From Streptomyces diacarni (GTDB lineage Bacteria > Actinomycetota > Actinomycetes > Streptomycetales > Streptomycetaceae): a stretch of 64,000 bases of DNA. Below, piece after piece: positions 40,460-48,323 of the stretch (positions are counted from its first letter, which is position 1; every line of letters begins with the position of its first letter). The stretch covers positions 124,001-188,000 of the forward strand of contig NZ_QOIN01000039.1 in assembly GCF_003323715.1 (NCBI RefSeq), in the 5' to 3' direction. Made by a program: the position numbers and the translations under genes. Below the pieces are notes generated by a model that was given only the letters and a program-made list of their open reading frames with translations, was not told where the DNA came from and searched no databases.

Positions 40460-41635
40460 ATGACCGACTCCCTCTCCTCTTCCCCTACCCCCGCTCCCCC
40501 GCCCTCCCTGTACGAGGAACTGGGCCTGGCCCCCGCCCTCAACGGCAACGGCAAGATGACCGCGCTCGGCGGCAGCAGACTCAGCGACGGGGTGATCGCG
40601 GCGATGGCCGAGGCCGCACGCAGCCACGTGGTAATGGACGAGCTGCTCGTGGCGGCGGGCCGGGACCTGGCGGCGGCGACCGGCAGCCAGGACGTCTGCC
40701 CCACCACGGGCGCCGCGTCCGGTATCGCCCTGGCCGTCGCCGCGCTGATCGCCGGCGAGGATCTGGCCAGGATCGAGGCGCTGCCCGATCCGGGCGGCAG
40801 GCCCCACGAGGTCGTCCTGCCCAAGGGGCACGCGGTGCACTTCGGGGCCCCGGTCCGGCAGATGATCGCCCTCGGCGGCGGCAGGCCGGTCGAGGTCGGC
40901 TCGGCCAACAAGGTGCGCGCCGCGCACCTCGCCGGGGCGATCGGAGAGCGCACGGCGGCGCTGTTGTACGTCCAGTCGCACCACGCGGTCCACAAGGGCA
41001 TGCCGTCCCTCGCGGAAGTGGTCGCGGTGGGCCGGGAGTACGGGGTGCCCGTGATCGTCGACGCGGCGGCGGAGGAGGACCCGCGGGCCTGGACCTCCAC
41101 CGGCGCCGACCTGGTCGTCTTCAGCGGCGGCAAGGCTCTCGGCGGTCCGGCGTCCGGCCTCGTCTGCGGGTCCGCGGCGCTGGTCGCCGCCTGCCGGGCC
41201 CAGTACGCCGGCGTCGGCAGGCCGATGAAGGTCGGCAAGGAGACGGTGCTCGGGCTGGTGCGCGCGGTGCGGGAGCACGCCGCCCGCTCCGACGGCGGTC
41301 AGGATCTCCACAAGGGCCAGGGCGTCCACCACGACCGTATGGCACGGCTGGCTGCCCGGCTGGACACCCTGGCAGGCATCACGGCCCGCGTCGTGCCCGA
41401 CGAGGCGGGCCGCGACATCCACCGGGCACAGCTGCTGGTCGATCCGGTGCGCGCGGGCCGGGACGCGACCGGGCTGGCAGCCGAACTCGCCGCTGGCAGC
41501 CCGCCGGTCTTCCTCCGCGACCACCACGCAGGCTCGGGCCGCCTGGCCGTGGACCCGCGCTGTCTGACACCGGACGAAGAGGAGGCGGTGGTGCGCCGCC
41601 TGACGGAGCTGCTCGGTGCCGCCCCACCGAACTGA
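40460..41635 (+). CDS. DgaE-like PLP-dependent ammonia-lyase (SelA-related)
   Basis: A 391-residue fold-type I PLP enzyme. TTGAASGIALAVAAL binds phosphate, VPVIVDAAAEEDP carries the PLP-pyridine Asp, and DLVVFSGGKALGGPASG the Schiff-base Lys (near 222). It resembles SelA/DgaE, where DgaE of Salmonella eliminates ammonia from D-glucosaminate-6-phosphate to give 2-keto-3-deoxygluconate-6-phosphate. With an aldolase downstream, the same chemistry fits here. ATG after AAAGG. Confidence 0.85.
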   Translation: MTDSLSSSPTPAPPPSLYEELGLAPALNGNGKMTALGGSRLSDGVIAAMAEAARSHVVMDELLVAAGRDLAAATGSQDVCPTTGAASGIALAVAALIAGEDLARIEALPDPGGRPHEVVLPKGHAVHFGAPVRQMIALGGGRPVEVGSANKVRAAHLAGAIGERTAALLYVQSHHAVHKGMPSLAEVVAVGREYGVPVIVDAAAEEDPRAWTSTGADLVVFSGGKALGGPASGLVCGSAALVAACRAQYAGVGRPMKVGKETVLGLVRAVREHAARSDGGQDLHKGQGVHHDRMARLAARLDTLAGITARVVPDEAGRDIHRAQLLVDPVRAGRDATGLAAELAAGSPPVFLRDHHAGSGRLAVDPRCLTPDEEEAVVRRLTELLGAAPPN

Positions 41636-41760
41636 TCTCGCTGACCCGCACTGACTTCCGCCGAACCAGGCCTGCTCACCGTGCTCGGACGCCCCGGCGG
41701 CCGCCGCGCACGCACTGCCCCCGCCGCACAAGGCACCTACCCATGCAAGGAGATCATCCC

Positions 41761-42036
41761 GTGATGACGGTCGAACGACGCCTCAAGGTCACCGAAGCGG
41801 CAGGCCTGCACGCCCGCCCGGCGGCGGCCTTCGCCCAGGCGGCCGCCCAGGCGGCGGCCGAGGTGACCGTCGCCCGCGTGGACGCCGGGCCCGAGGCGGC
41901 CGGTGTCCCGGCCCACAGTGTGCTGTCGCTCATGACGCTCAACATCCGCTGCGGCGACGAGATCGTGCTGCGCGCCAGCGGAGACGACGCGGACAGCGCG
42001 CTGGAGACCCTCGTCCGTATCGCGGCCCCCGCGTGA
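41761..42036 (+). CDS. HPr-like phosphocarrier protein of the cassette
   Basis: A 91-residue HPr: TEAAGLHARPAAAFAQAA has the active-site His17 and Arg19, and PAHSVLSLMTLNIRCGDEIVLRASGDD covers the Ser46-like region, with Ser in HSVLSLM. Streptomyces has one general HPr for fructose and GlcNAc PTS, so a second copy inside a catabolic cassette signals a dedicated phosphoryl relay. AAGGAG eight bases before the GTG sets the start; an ATG follows immediately. Its stop overlaps the aldolase start. Confidence 0.88.
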   Translation: MMTVERRLKVTEAAGLHARPAAAFAQAAAQAAAEVTVARVDAGPEAAGVPAHSVLSLMTLNIRCGDEIVLRASGDDADSALETLVRIAAPA

Positions 42037-42728
42037 GCGCCGCCCGGCAGCCGGCGGTGCCCGGCCCGAAGGACGCACCCGTCGCGGACCTCGGCTCCAC
42101 CGCCCATCTGTCCGACGCCCTGCGGTCGGTCATCGACCGGCTGGAGACGGCGCGGATCGTACCGACCGTGCGGGCGCACGACGCGGAGAGCGCCGACCGG
42201 CTGGCCCACACGCTGTGGGGAGCCGGCGTGCGCGCCTTCGAGTTCACCGCGACCACGCCCGGCTGGCGGGAACTGGTCGCCAGGTGGACACGGCAGGAGC
42301 CCGGGGGCCTGCTGGGGCTGGGCACGGTCACCTCGGCGTCCGTCGCCGAGGCGGCGCTGGAGGCCGGCGCCCACTTCCTCGTCAGCCCGTTCCAGGTCCC
42401 CGAGGTGCGGCCGGTGGTGGACGCGGCCGACCGGCTGTTCGTCGAGGGCGGGCACAGTCCGACGGAGCTGCGGGCCGCCGCGCTGCGCGGCGTCGCCAAG
42501 CTCTTCCCCGCGCACGTGGGCGGCCTCGCGTATCTGCGCTCCCTGCGCTCGGTGCTGCCGGGAGCCCGGATCATGGCGACCGGCGGGGTGCGGCTGGAGA
42601 CCGCCGCCGACTGGCTGGCCGCGGGTGCGTTCACCGTGAGTATCGGCAGGGAGCTGGCCGAGGCCGACGACGTGCCCGCCGCGCTGCAGCGGCTGCGCAA
42701 GCGGCAGGAAGCGGGCAGCGACGTCTGA
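42033..42728 (+). CDS. Eda-like 2-keto-3-deoxy-6-phosphogluconate aldolase
   Basis: A 231-residue class I aldolase with the Eda pattern: ARIVPTVRA, AFEFTATTPG (Glu70), GLLGLGTVTSA, and GVAKLFPA with the Schiff-base lysine Lys156, then MATGGV. It splits KDPG-type acids to pyruvate and glyceraldehyde-3-phosphate. In the Gram-positive and enterobacterial versions the cassette usually has a different aldolase family (DgaF/EF_0839), so this gene looks like a replacement. The N-terminal 25 residues are extra and disordered. Last gene of the operon; terminator follows. Confidence 0.85.
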   Translation: MSAARQPAVPGPKDAPVADLGSTAHLSDALRSVIDRLETARIVPTVRAHDAESADRLAHTLWGAGVRAFEFTATTPGWRELVARWTRQEPGGLLGLGTVTSASVAEAALEAGAHFLVSPFQVPEVRPVVDAADRLFVEGGHSPTELRAAALRGVAKLFPAHVGGLAYLRSLRSVLPGARIMATGGVRLETAADWLAAGAFTVSIGRELAEADDVPAALQRLRKRQEAGSDV

Positions 42729-42793
42729 GCGGGTGCCGCCCTGTCAGGCGGCCGGGCTCGGGCCCCGGCGACGAGCCGGGCTCCGCACGGACC

Positions 42794-42819
42794 GGGGCGG
42801 CGTTCGCGGGCGCCGCCCC
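42794..42819. terminator. Hairpin between convergent genes
   Basis: 9-bp arms GGGGCGGCG / CGCCGCCCC with an 8-nt loop, between the aldolase and the isomerase-like gene. Confidence 0.65.
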
Positions 42820-42863
42820 CCAGGTGGGTCCGGGCGCCGCCCGCGCGTCGGCGGCCCGCACGG

Positions 42864-44498
42864 TCACAACTGGACGTCGCCGCACAGGTGCACCTCGACC
42901 CCCAGCTCGGCGAAGAGCGCCGCCTTGGCGCGCAGCGCCTTGTCCGCGGTGTCCGCGTCCGCGCCGTAGGCCACGTTGAGGTGGTTGGCGCGGTGCCGGG
43001 CCATGAACTGATCGCGGCTGACGCCGTGCAGCACGGCGTGCATGATCGGCCACTGCGGATTGGTGGCGTCCAGCCGCCGCCGGGTCTCCTCCCGCGGCAG
43101 CTCGACCGACGTACCGCGGCCGAGGTCGACGTGGAGACGGCCGTCCCTCACGAAGACCCGGGACCAGACGATCTCCCCGGGCTTGGAGACGCCGCTGAGG
43201 GTGCCGCCGCCGAGCGGGAAGAACATCGGGGGCTGCCGCATGCTGTACGACTTGTCGTAGCCGCCGTTGTGGGAGGCGGGCACCGATCCCGAGATCTCGA
43301 AGACCCACACGAACCGGCCCTCGTACTCCTCGCCCCACCTGATGTCGTGCAGCGTGGTGGCCGGGTCGAGGCCCATCGCCGTCCAGATGCGGTTGGTGAC
43401 CAGCGAGTCGACGGCGACGCCCTCGTCCACCTCGTTGAAGTGCGGCAGCGGCACGCCCGGGTACAGCTCGCGGGAGCCGTCTCTGCTGCGGACAGCCGGG
43501 CGCTCGACGTTGTTGAGCAGTCCCTCCGCGAGGTCGCTGGCCGGCACGGTGTCCTTGAGCCCCTGCTGGTATTGGATGCCGACCGCGTCGAGCCCGAAGT
43601 CGTCGGCGATCCGCAGCGTGGCTATGTACATCCTGAACTGGCTGAGCAGCTGTGCGTCGGTCAGCTCGGTGGCCTCGTCCGTGCCGGTGTGGAACGTCAT
43701 GCCCGCGCCGTCGAGCCAGTCGCGGACCTGCTGGGCCTCCTCGTCGGAGACCTTCCGCATCTCGGCGACCAGGGCGCTTTGGGACAGGCGCTCCTTGTAG
43801 ACGCCGAGCGGGTTGAGGAGTTCGTCGTCGATGATGGCGTTGTACATGCCCATGCAGCCTTCGTCGAAGACGCCGATGATCGCCTTCTCGTGGCGCAGCT
43901 GCCGGGCGAGCGCCGCGCCCAGTTCCGTCTCCGGGTCACGCGGGAGCGCCGGCAGCGGGCGCACATGGCCTGTGTCGTGGCTGAGCGTTCCGGTCTCCAG
44001 CCAGGTGCGCAGCCCCTGCCGGGCCCAGTCGTCGGTGAAGTCGGCGCTCCACAGCACCGAGTAGTCCCGCCCCGCCTTGGTGAGACTCCCGGCCAGGTTC
44101 AGCAGTCCGACCAGCCCGGGGAACTCGCCGCTCCAGTTGGCGACGATCAGGACGGGCCCCCGGTGGCTGCGCAGTCCGGCAAGCACGTGATGGCTGTACT
44201 GCCAGACGCCCTCGACGACGATCAGCGGCGCGTCGGGCGGCAGCTGCTTGAAGACCTCGATGCCCGCCCGCTGGCTGTCGATGAACCCGTGCCCCTTGTC
44301 CGGGTCGACGTCGTGGCCCCTTCGCACGTTCCAGCCGGCGTCCACGAGGGCCGCGGCGAGGTCGCTCTCCAGCTTCTCCTGGGTGGGCCAGCAGGTGGTG
44401 TTGGCGGCGGGGCGCAGGTCTCCGCTGGCCACGGTGTAGACGGTGTGCGGCGCGGCGGCGGGCGGTTGGCTGGGCTCGGGGAGGGCGTAGGTGGTCAT
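42864..44498 (-). CDS. L-fucose/L-arabinose isomerase-like protein (possible D-arabinose isomerase)
   Basis: A 544-residue protein of the fucose isomerase fold: N-terminal domain with APLIVVEGVWQYSHHVLAGL and GPVLIVANWSGEFPGL, middle IIGVFDEGCMGMYNAIIDDE (metal-site Glu/Asp candidates), and C-terminal QWPIMHAVLHGVSRDQFMARH. L-fucose isomerase interconverts L-fucose/L-fuculose and also D-arabinose/D-ribulose. Beside GH172 and a sugar ABC importer, D-arabinose is an attractive substrate, though an L-sugar is possible. The start MTTYALPEPS leaves 352 bp to the divergent GH172 gene, with a palindrome within its promoter. No kinase follows. Confidence 0.75.
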   Translation of the reverse strand: MTTYALPEPSQPPAAAPHTVYTVASGDLRPAANTTCWPTQEKLESDLAAALVDAGWNVRRGHDVDPDKGHGFIDSQRAGIEVFKQLPPDAPLIVVEGVWQYSHHVLAGLRSHRGPVLIVANWSGEFPGLVGLLNLAGSLTKAGRDYSVLWSADFTDDWARQGLRTWLETGTLSHDTGHVRPLPALPRDPETELGAALARQLRHEKAIIGVFDEGCMGMYNAIIDDELLNPLGVYKERLSQSALVAEMRKVSDEEAQQVRDWLDGAGMTFHTGTDEATELTDAQLLSQFRMYIATLRIADDFGLDAVGIQYQQGLKDTVPASDLAEGLLNNVERPAVRSRDGSRELYPGVPLPHFNEVDEGVAVDSLVTNRIWTAMGLDPATTLHDIRWGEEYEGRFVWVFEISGSVPASHNGGYDKSYSMRQPPMFFPLGGGTLSGVSKPGEIVWSRVFVRDGRLHVDLGRGTSVELPREETRRRLDATNPQWPIMHAVLHGVSRDQFMARHRANHLNVAYGADADTADKALRAKAALFAELGVEVHLCGDVQL

Positions 44499-44580
44499 GC
44501 GGTCTCCGTTGGTCGTACTTCCGGCCCCGGGCGGGTCGGCGGATCGGAACAGCCGGCAGTCGGCCCCGACATGACCTGGG

Positions 44581-44609
44581 ACAGTGGCAGAAATCGATTT
44601 CAGGGTCAA
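44581..44609 (-). promoter_or_regulatory. Promoter of the isomerase gene
   Basis: On the minus strand, TTGACC (44604-44609) and CACTGT (44581-44586) are 17 bp apart. The spacer holds the CAGAAATCGATTTCAG palindrome, so repressor binding would block RNA polymerase. Confidence 0.6.
44590..44601. promoter_or_regulatory. LacI-like operator A
   Basis: GAAATCGATTTC, a perfect 12-bp palindrome with a central CG, typical of LacI/GalR-family sites. It matches operator B upstream of the GH172 gene in six of six arm positions. Confidence 0.7.
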
Positions 44610-44697
44610 GAGAGCCCACAACAGCGACCGCACCCCGGGCCAAAAACCCGCGGAAGGGCCCGTATCCGCGCCGCCACCGACCGGAGAAGCCCACCTC

Positions 44698-44726
44698 TTG
44701 ACACTCTCGGAGGCCCTCTCTACGTT
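44698..44726 (+). promoter_or_regulatory. Promoter of the GH172-ABC transporter operon
   Basis: Consensus TTGACA (44698-44703), 17-bp spacer, TACGTT (44721-44726). Operator B begins four bases downstream, at the expected transcription start. Confidence 0.7.
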
Positions 44727-44729
44727 TCG

Positions 44730-44745
44730 GTGAAATGGATTTCAC
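44730..44745. promoter_or_regulatory. LacI-like operator B
   Basis: GTGAAATGGATTTCAC, perfect 7-bp arms around GG. It shares GAAAT/ATTTC with operator A and sits where a repressor would block transcription start. Confidence 0.72.
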
Positions 44746-44850
44746 GAGTCCGCGCCGCTGACCGGTGCCGCCTCGCTCCCCCCGTGCCCCACGGTGCCTG
44801 TCCGAGGACCGCGGCGCGCGCCACGTACCCCACCACGAGGGCAAGAGACG

Positions 44851-45939
44851 ATGACGACCTTTGGACTCGACGGCCTCACCCGCACGACACGCACCGTGAG
44901 CCGTTCCATCAGCGCCGAGAACCGCACAGGCGCCAAGTCCGGCGGCGGCCGTGCCACGGAAGGCACCGGCGCGGTGGCGGCAGGACGGCTCGGACCGGGC
45001 TGGAAGATCTCCCCCAGCATCGACATCGCCCCCAAAGACAGCGCGGAGCTCGCCGACATCGAGGGCCCCGGCACCATCCGCCACCTGTGGTGCACCACCG
45101 ACCCGCACGCGGCCTGGCGCAGCACCCTGCTGCGGATGTACTGGGAGGGCGAGGAGGAACCGGCCGTCGAGGTGCCGCTCGGTGACTTCTTCTGCAACGG
45201 CTGGAACGCCTTCAGCCAGGTCTCGTCCGTACCCGTAGCCGCCAACCCCAACGGCGGCTTCAACGCGTACTGGCCGATGCCCTTCCGGCGCCGGGCGCGT
45301 CTGACACTGGAGAACCTCGGCGCCGAGAAGGTCACCCTCTACTACCAGGTGGACTACGAGTTGGGCGACGTCGAGAAGGACGCGTCCTGGTTCCACGCCC
45401 AGTGGCGGCGCAGCCACCCGGTGCCCTACGGCGACGTGCACACCCTGCTCGACGGGGTGACGGGCGCGGGGTGCTACGTCGGCACCTATCTGGCCTGGGG
45501 CGTCAACAGCCCGGGGTGGTGGGGCGAGGGCGAGCTGAAGTTCTACCTCGACGGCGACACGTACCCCTCGGTCTGCGGCACCGGGACCGAGGACTACTTC
45601 GGCGGTGCCTGGAACTTCGACGTCCCCGGCCAGGGCTACACCTCCTACACCACCCCGTATCTCGGCCTGAACCAGATCCTGCGCCCTGACGGGCTCTACC
45701 GCAGCCAGCAGCGGTTCGGGATGTACCGCTGGCACGTCCTGGACCCGATCAGGTTCGGTGCGGACCTGCGGGTGACCGTGCAGAGCCTCGGCATCGGTCC
45801 GGGCCAGGGCAACGGCCTGCCGCACCGCTACCGGCACACCAGCGACGACATCGCCAGCACCTCACTGTTCTATCTCGACGCCCCCGCCTGCGCCTCCCGC
45901 CCCGCCACGCCGGATCTGACGGCACTCGAAGTCGACTGA
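44851..45939 (+). CDS. GH172 (DUF2961) glycoside hydrolase
   Basis: A 362-residue DUF2961/GH172 enzyme: GPGTIRHLWCTTD, LGDFFCNGWNAF, GGFNAYWPMPFRRRARLTLEN and the catalytic-type CGTGTEDYFGGAWNF with acidic residues. Characterised members are alpha-D-fructofuranosidases/difructose dianhydride synthases and exo-D-arabinofuranosidases that act on mycobacterial-type arabinan. There is no signal peptide, so it is intracellular, working on a fragment brought in by the ABC transporter. ATG after CGAGGG. First gene of the operon under operator B. Confidence 0.88.
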   Translation: MTTFGLDGLTRTTRTVSRSISAENRTGAKSGGGRATEGTGAVAAGRLGPGWKISPSIDIAPKDSAELADIEGPGTIRHLWCTTDPHAAWRSTLLRMYWEGEEEPAVEVPLGDFFCNGWNAFSQVSSVPVAANPNGGFNAYWPMPFRRRARLTLENLGAEKVTLYYQVDYELGDVEKDASWFHAQWRRSHPVPYGDVHTLLDGVTGAGCYVGTYLAWGVNSPGWWGEGELKFYLDGDTYPSVCGTGTEDYFGGAWNFDVPGQGYTSYTTPYLGLNQILRPDGLYRSQQRFGMYRWHVLDPIRFGADLRVTVQSLGIGPGQGNGLPHRYRHTSDDIASTSLFYLDAPACASRPATPDLTALEVD

Positions 45940-45987
45940 CCCCCGTCCCGGCCCCCGTACCCGCCCCCTCCCGACAGGAGCGCGCGC

Positions 45988-47364
45988 ATGCTCCACCACC
46001 GCGCCGCCGCCGAGCGTGCGGCCGCACCCCCAGGCGCCACCCGCCGCCGGTTCCTCGCCACGACGGCCGGCGCCGGGGCGGCCGCGGCGTCCCCCGCGCT
46101 GCTCACCGGGTGCGGTACGGCCCGCGCCGGCACGGGCCGCCTGCGGTTTTGGAACTTCTACGGACCGCAGCGCTCGCCCGACCCGGCGATCAACGCGCAG
46201 TCGAAGTGGTTCGTCGACACCGTGGCCCGGTGGAACGCCACCCACAAGACCCAGATCGACCTCGTCTACCTGCCGCGGAACACCTACATCAACGGCTTCA
46301 AACTGCCGTCCGCGTTCGCCACAGGCGAGGGACCCGACGTCTTCCTCCTCTCCCCCGGCGACTTCCTGCGCTACCACAACGGCGGCGTGCTGGCCGACCT
46401 GACGCCGCACATGGCCAAGGAGGCCGTCGACGACTTCGGCTCCGCACTCGACAGCCGCACGGTCGACGGCAGGGTCTACGCGCTGCCCATGGAGGTGGAG
46501 CCGCTGGCGATGTTCTACGCCCAGGACGTGTGGGAGAAGGCCGGCCTGTCCGAGGCCGACATCCCCACCAGCTGGGACCGGATGCTCGACATCGGCGACA
46601 AGCTGCGCGCCAAGACCCGGGCAGGACTCGTCTTCGAGACCAACCCCGGCTATCTGCAGAACTTCACCTGGTACCCGTGGATGTGGCAGGGCGGCGGGGA
46701 GGTCCTGGACGAGAGCGGCGAGGTCGCCTTCGACTCCCGGGCCACCCGCCAGGCCCTCCAGCTGTGGCAGGACGCGGTACGGCACGGCATCGCGCCGCGC
46801 ACCCCACCCGCCGCAGGCGATGTCATCAGCGGGTTCAAGGGCGGCAACGTCGCCATGTGGCAGCAGGGCATCTGGAACGTGTCGAGCTTCAAGGCGTACG
46901 CGCCCGCGTTCAGGTACGGGGTCTTCAAGCTGCCGGTGCCTCCCGGCGGCAGGTATCTCACCGCGCTGGGCGGCTGGTCCTTCGCCGCGAACGCCCGCAG
47001 CGGCAACGCCGAGGCCGCGGCCGAGTTCTGTGTCTGGGCGCTGGGCTCCATGCAGGACGACGCCGTGGACCGGATGGTGGACTGGTGTGTCGGCGCCAAG
47101 TCCGATGTCGCACCGCGCGAGAGCGCGCTGGAGCGCGGCGCGGCCAAGGGCGGCTACGACTCGGCCGTCATGCGGCGCTTCAAGGACGAGATCTTCCCCG
47201 GCGGCCGCGCCGAACCGCGCTATCCCCCGGTCGTCTACAAGGCGATCTCCGACGCCATCCAGGGCACCATGCTCGCCGACCGCGGGGTGGCGGGCGAGAC
47301 CGAGAGAGCCGCCAGTGCCATCGCCGCCTACACCGAGAGCTACAAGGGGGCGAGCCTGATATGA
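45988..47364 (+). CDS. Sugar ABC transporter substrate-binding lipoprotein
   Basis: A 458-residue family 1 solute-binding protein. The N-terminus has a Tat-type motif TRRRFLATTAGAG followed by lipobox LLTGC. The mature domain is typical: RLRFWNFYGPQ, YLPRNTYINGFKLPSAFATGEGPDVFLLSPGDFL (around 90-125), ALPMEVEPLAMFYAQDVWEKAG, and FKGGNVAMWQQGIWNVS. It binds an oligo- or monosaccharide outside the membrane for the two permeases that follow. Its stop overlaps the next start (ATGA). The ATP-binding subunit is not here, so a shared MsiK-type ATPase is probably used. Confidence 0.92.
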   Translation: MLHHRAAAERAAAPPGATRRRFLATTAGAGAAAASPALLTGCGTARAGTGRLRFWNFYGPQRSPDPAINAQSKWFVDTVARWNATHKTQIDLVYLPRNTYINGFKLPSAFATGEGPDVFLLSPGDFLRYHNGGVLADLTPHMAKEAVDDFGSALDSRTVDGRVYALPMEVEPLAMFYAQDVWEKAGLSEADIPTSWDRMLDIGDKLRAKTRAGLVFETNPGYLQNFTWYPWMWQGGGEVLDESGEVAFDSRATRQALQLWQDAVRHGIAPRTPPAAGDVISGFKGGNVAMWQQGIWNVSSFKAYAPAFRYGVFKLPVPPGGRYLTALGGWSFAANARSGNAEAAAEFCVWALGSMQDDAVDRMVDWCVGAKSDVAPRESALERGAAKGGYDSAVMRRFKDEIFPGGRAEPRYPPVVYKAISDAIQGTMLADRGVAGETERAASAIAAYTESYKGASLI

Positions 47365-48323
47365 GTGGCGTCGTCACACCGGAGCGCCGTGCGACCACCG
47401 CACCGGCTGGGGCCTCCAGCGCGGCGAGGGGCCCGCGCCTGCGCCGCGAACGCCGCGAGTGGCTGGCCGCGGGGCTCTTCCTGGCACCCGATGTGCTCGG
47501 GCTGCTGGTCTTCGTCGCGATCCCCATGGTGCTCTCCTTCGCGTTGAGCTTCTTCCAGGTCAGCGGCTTCGGCTCCTATGAGTGGATCGGGCTCGGCAAC
47601 TACCGGCGGATGATGGGCGACCCGCTGTTCTGGGACTCGATGAAGATCACCGGCCTGTACGTGGTGGTCCTCGTGCCCGTGCTGTTCTGCGTGAGCCTCG
47701 GTCTCGGCCTGTTGGTCAAACAGCGGCTGCCGGGTGTCGGCGCCTACCGCACCGCGCTGTTCATGCCGTACGTCATCAGCCTCGTCGTCGTCGGCGTGCT
47801 GTGGAAGTTCCTGCTCGACGAGCAGACCGGTGTGGTCAACCGGGCCATGCGCGCCGCCGGGTTCGACGGCGCGTCCTGGCTGGGCAGTCCGGGCCTGGCT
47901 CTCGGCTGCGTCATCGCCGTCACGGTGTGGGTGATGATGGGCTACTACATGATCATTTTCCTGGCTGGGCTGCAGGAGATCCCCCGCGAGTACTACGAGG
48001 CCGCGCGGCTCGACGGTGCGGGCCCCTGGACCACCTTCCGCACGATCACCTGGCCGCTGCTGCGCCCCACCAGTTTCTTCGTCCTGCTGATGTCGACGGT
48101 CGCCGCCCTCACCGGCGGTCTCGACCTGATCTTCGTGCTGACGAACGGCGGCCCCGCGAACGGCACGTCCCTGGCCATCTTCTACATCTACCAACAGGCC
48201 TTCGGCTTCGGAGAGTACGGCTACGCGTCGGCCATGGGCTCGTTCCTGGTGCTGATCATGGTCATCGTCTCGGCGGTGCTCTTCACGGTCACGAGAGGCG
48301 GGAGGTTCGACGATGGCGAGTGA
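47361..48323 (+). CDS. Sugar ABC transporter permease 1 (MalF-like)
   Basis: A 320-residue permease with about six transmembrane helices (LFLAPDVLGLLVFVAIPMVLSF, ITGLYVVVLVPVLFCVSLGLG, ALFMPYVISLVVVGVLWKFL, VTVWVMMGYYMIIFLAGL, TSFFVLLMSTVAALTGG, LVLIMVIVSAVLFTV) and the coupling EAA loop YYEAARLDGAGPWTTFRTITWPLL. Belongs to the CUT1 family for oligosaccharides. Overlaps the next permease by 11 nt. Confidence 0.93.
   Translation: MSGVVTPERRATTAPAGASSAARGPRLRRERREWLAAGLFLAPDVLGLLVFVAIPMVLSFALSFFQVSGFGSYEWIGLGNYRRMMGDPLFWDSMKITGLYVVVLVPVLFCVSLGLGLLVKQRLPGVGAYRTALFMPYVISLVVVGVLWKFLLDEQTGVVNRAMRAAGFDGASWLGSPGLALGCVIAVTVWVMMGYYMIIFLAGLQEIPREYYEAARLDGAGPWTTFRTITWPLLRPTSFFVLLMSTVAALTGGLDLIFVLTNGGPANGTSLAIFYIYQQAFGFGEYGYASAMGSFLVLIMVIVSAVLFTVTRGGRFDDGE

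Noticed and set aside
42888..45185. 765-codon plus-strand open frame opposite the isomerase gene
   Set aside because: The minus strand encodes a recognisable isomerase; this frame also crosses the divergent promoter region and the start of GH172 in the wrong frame.
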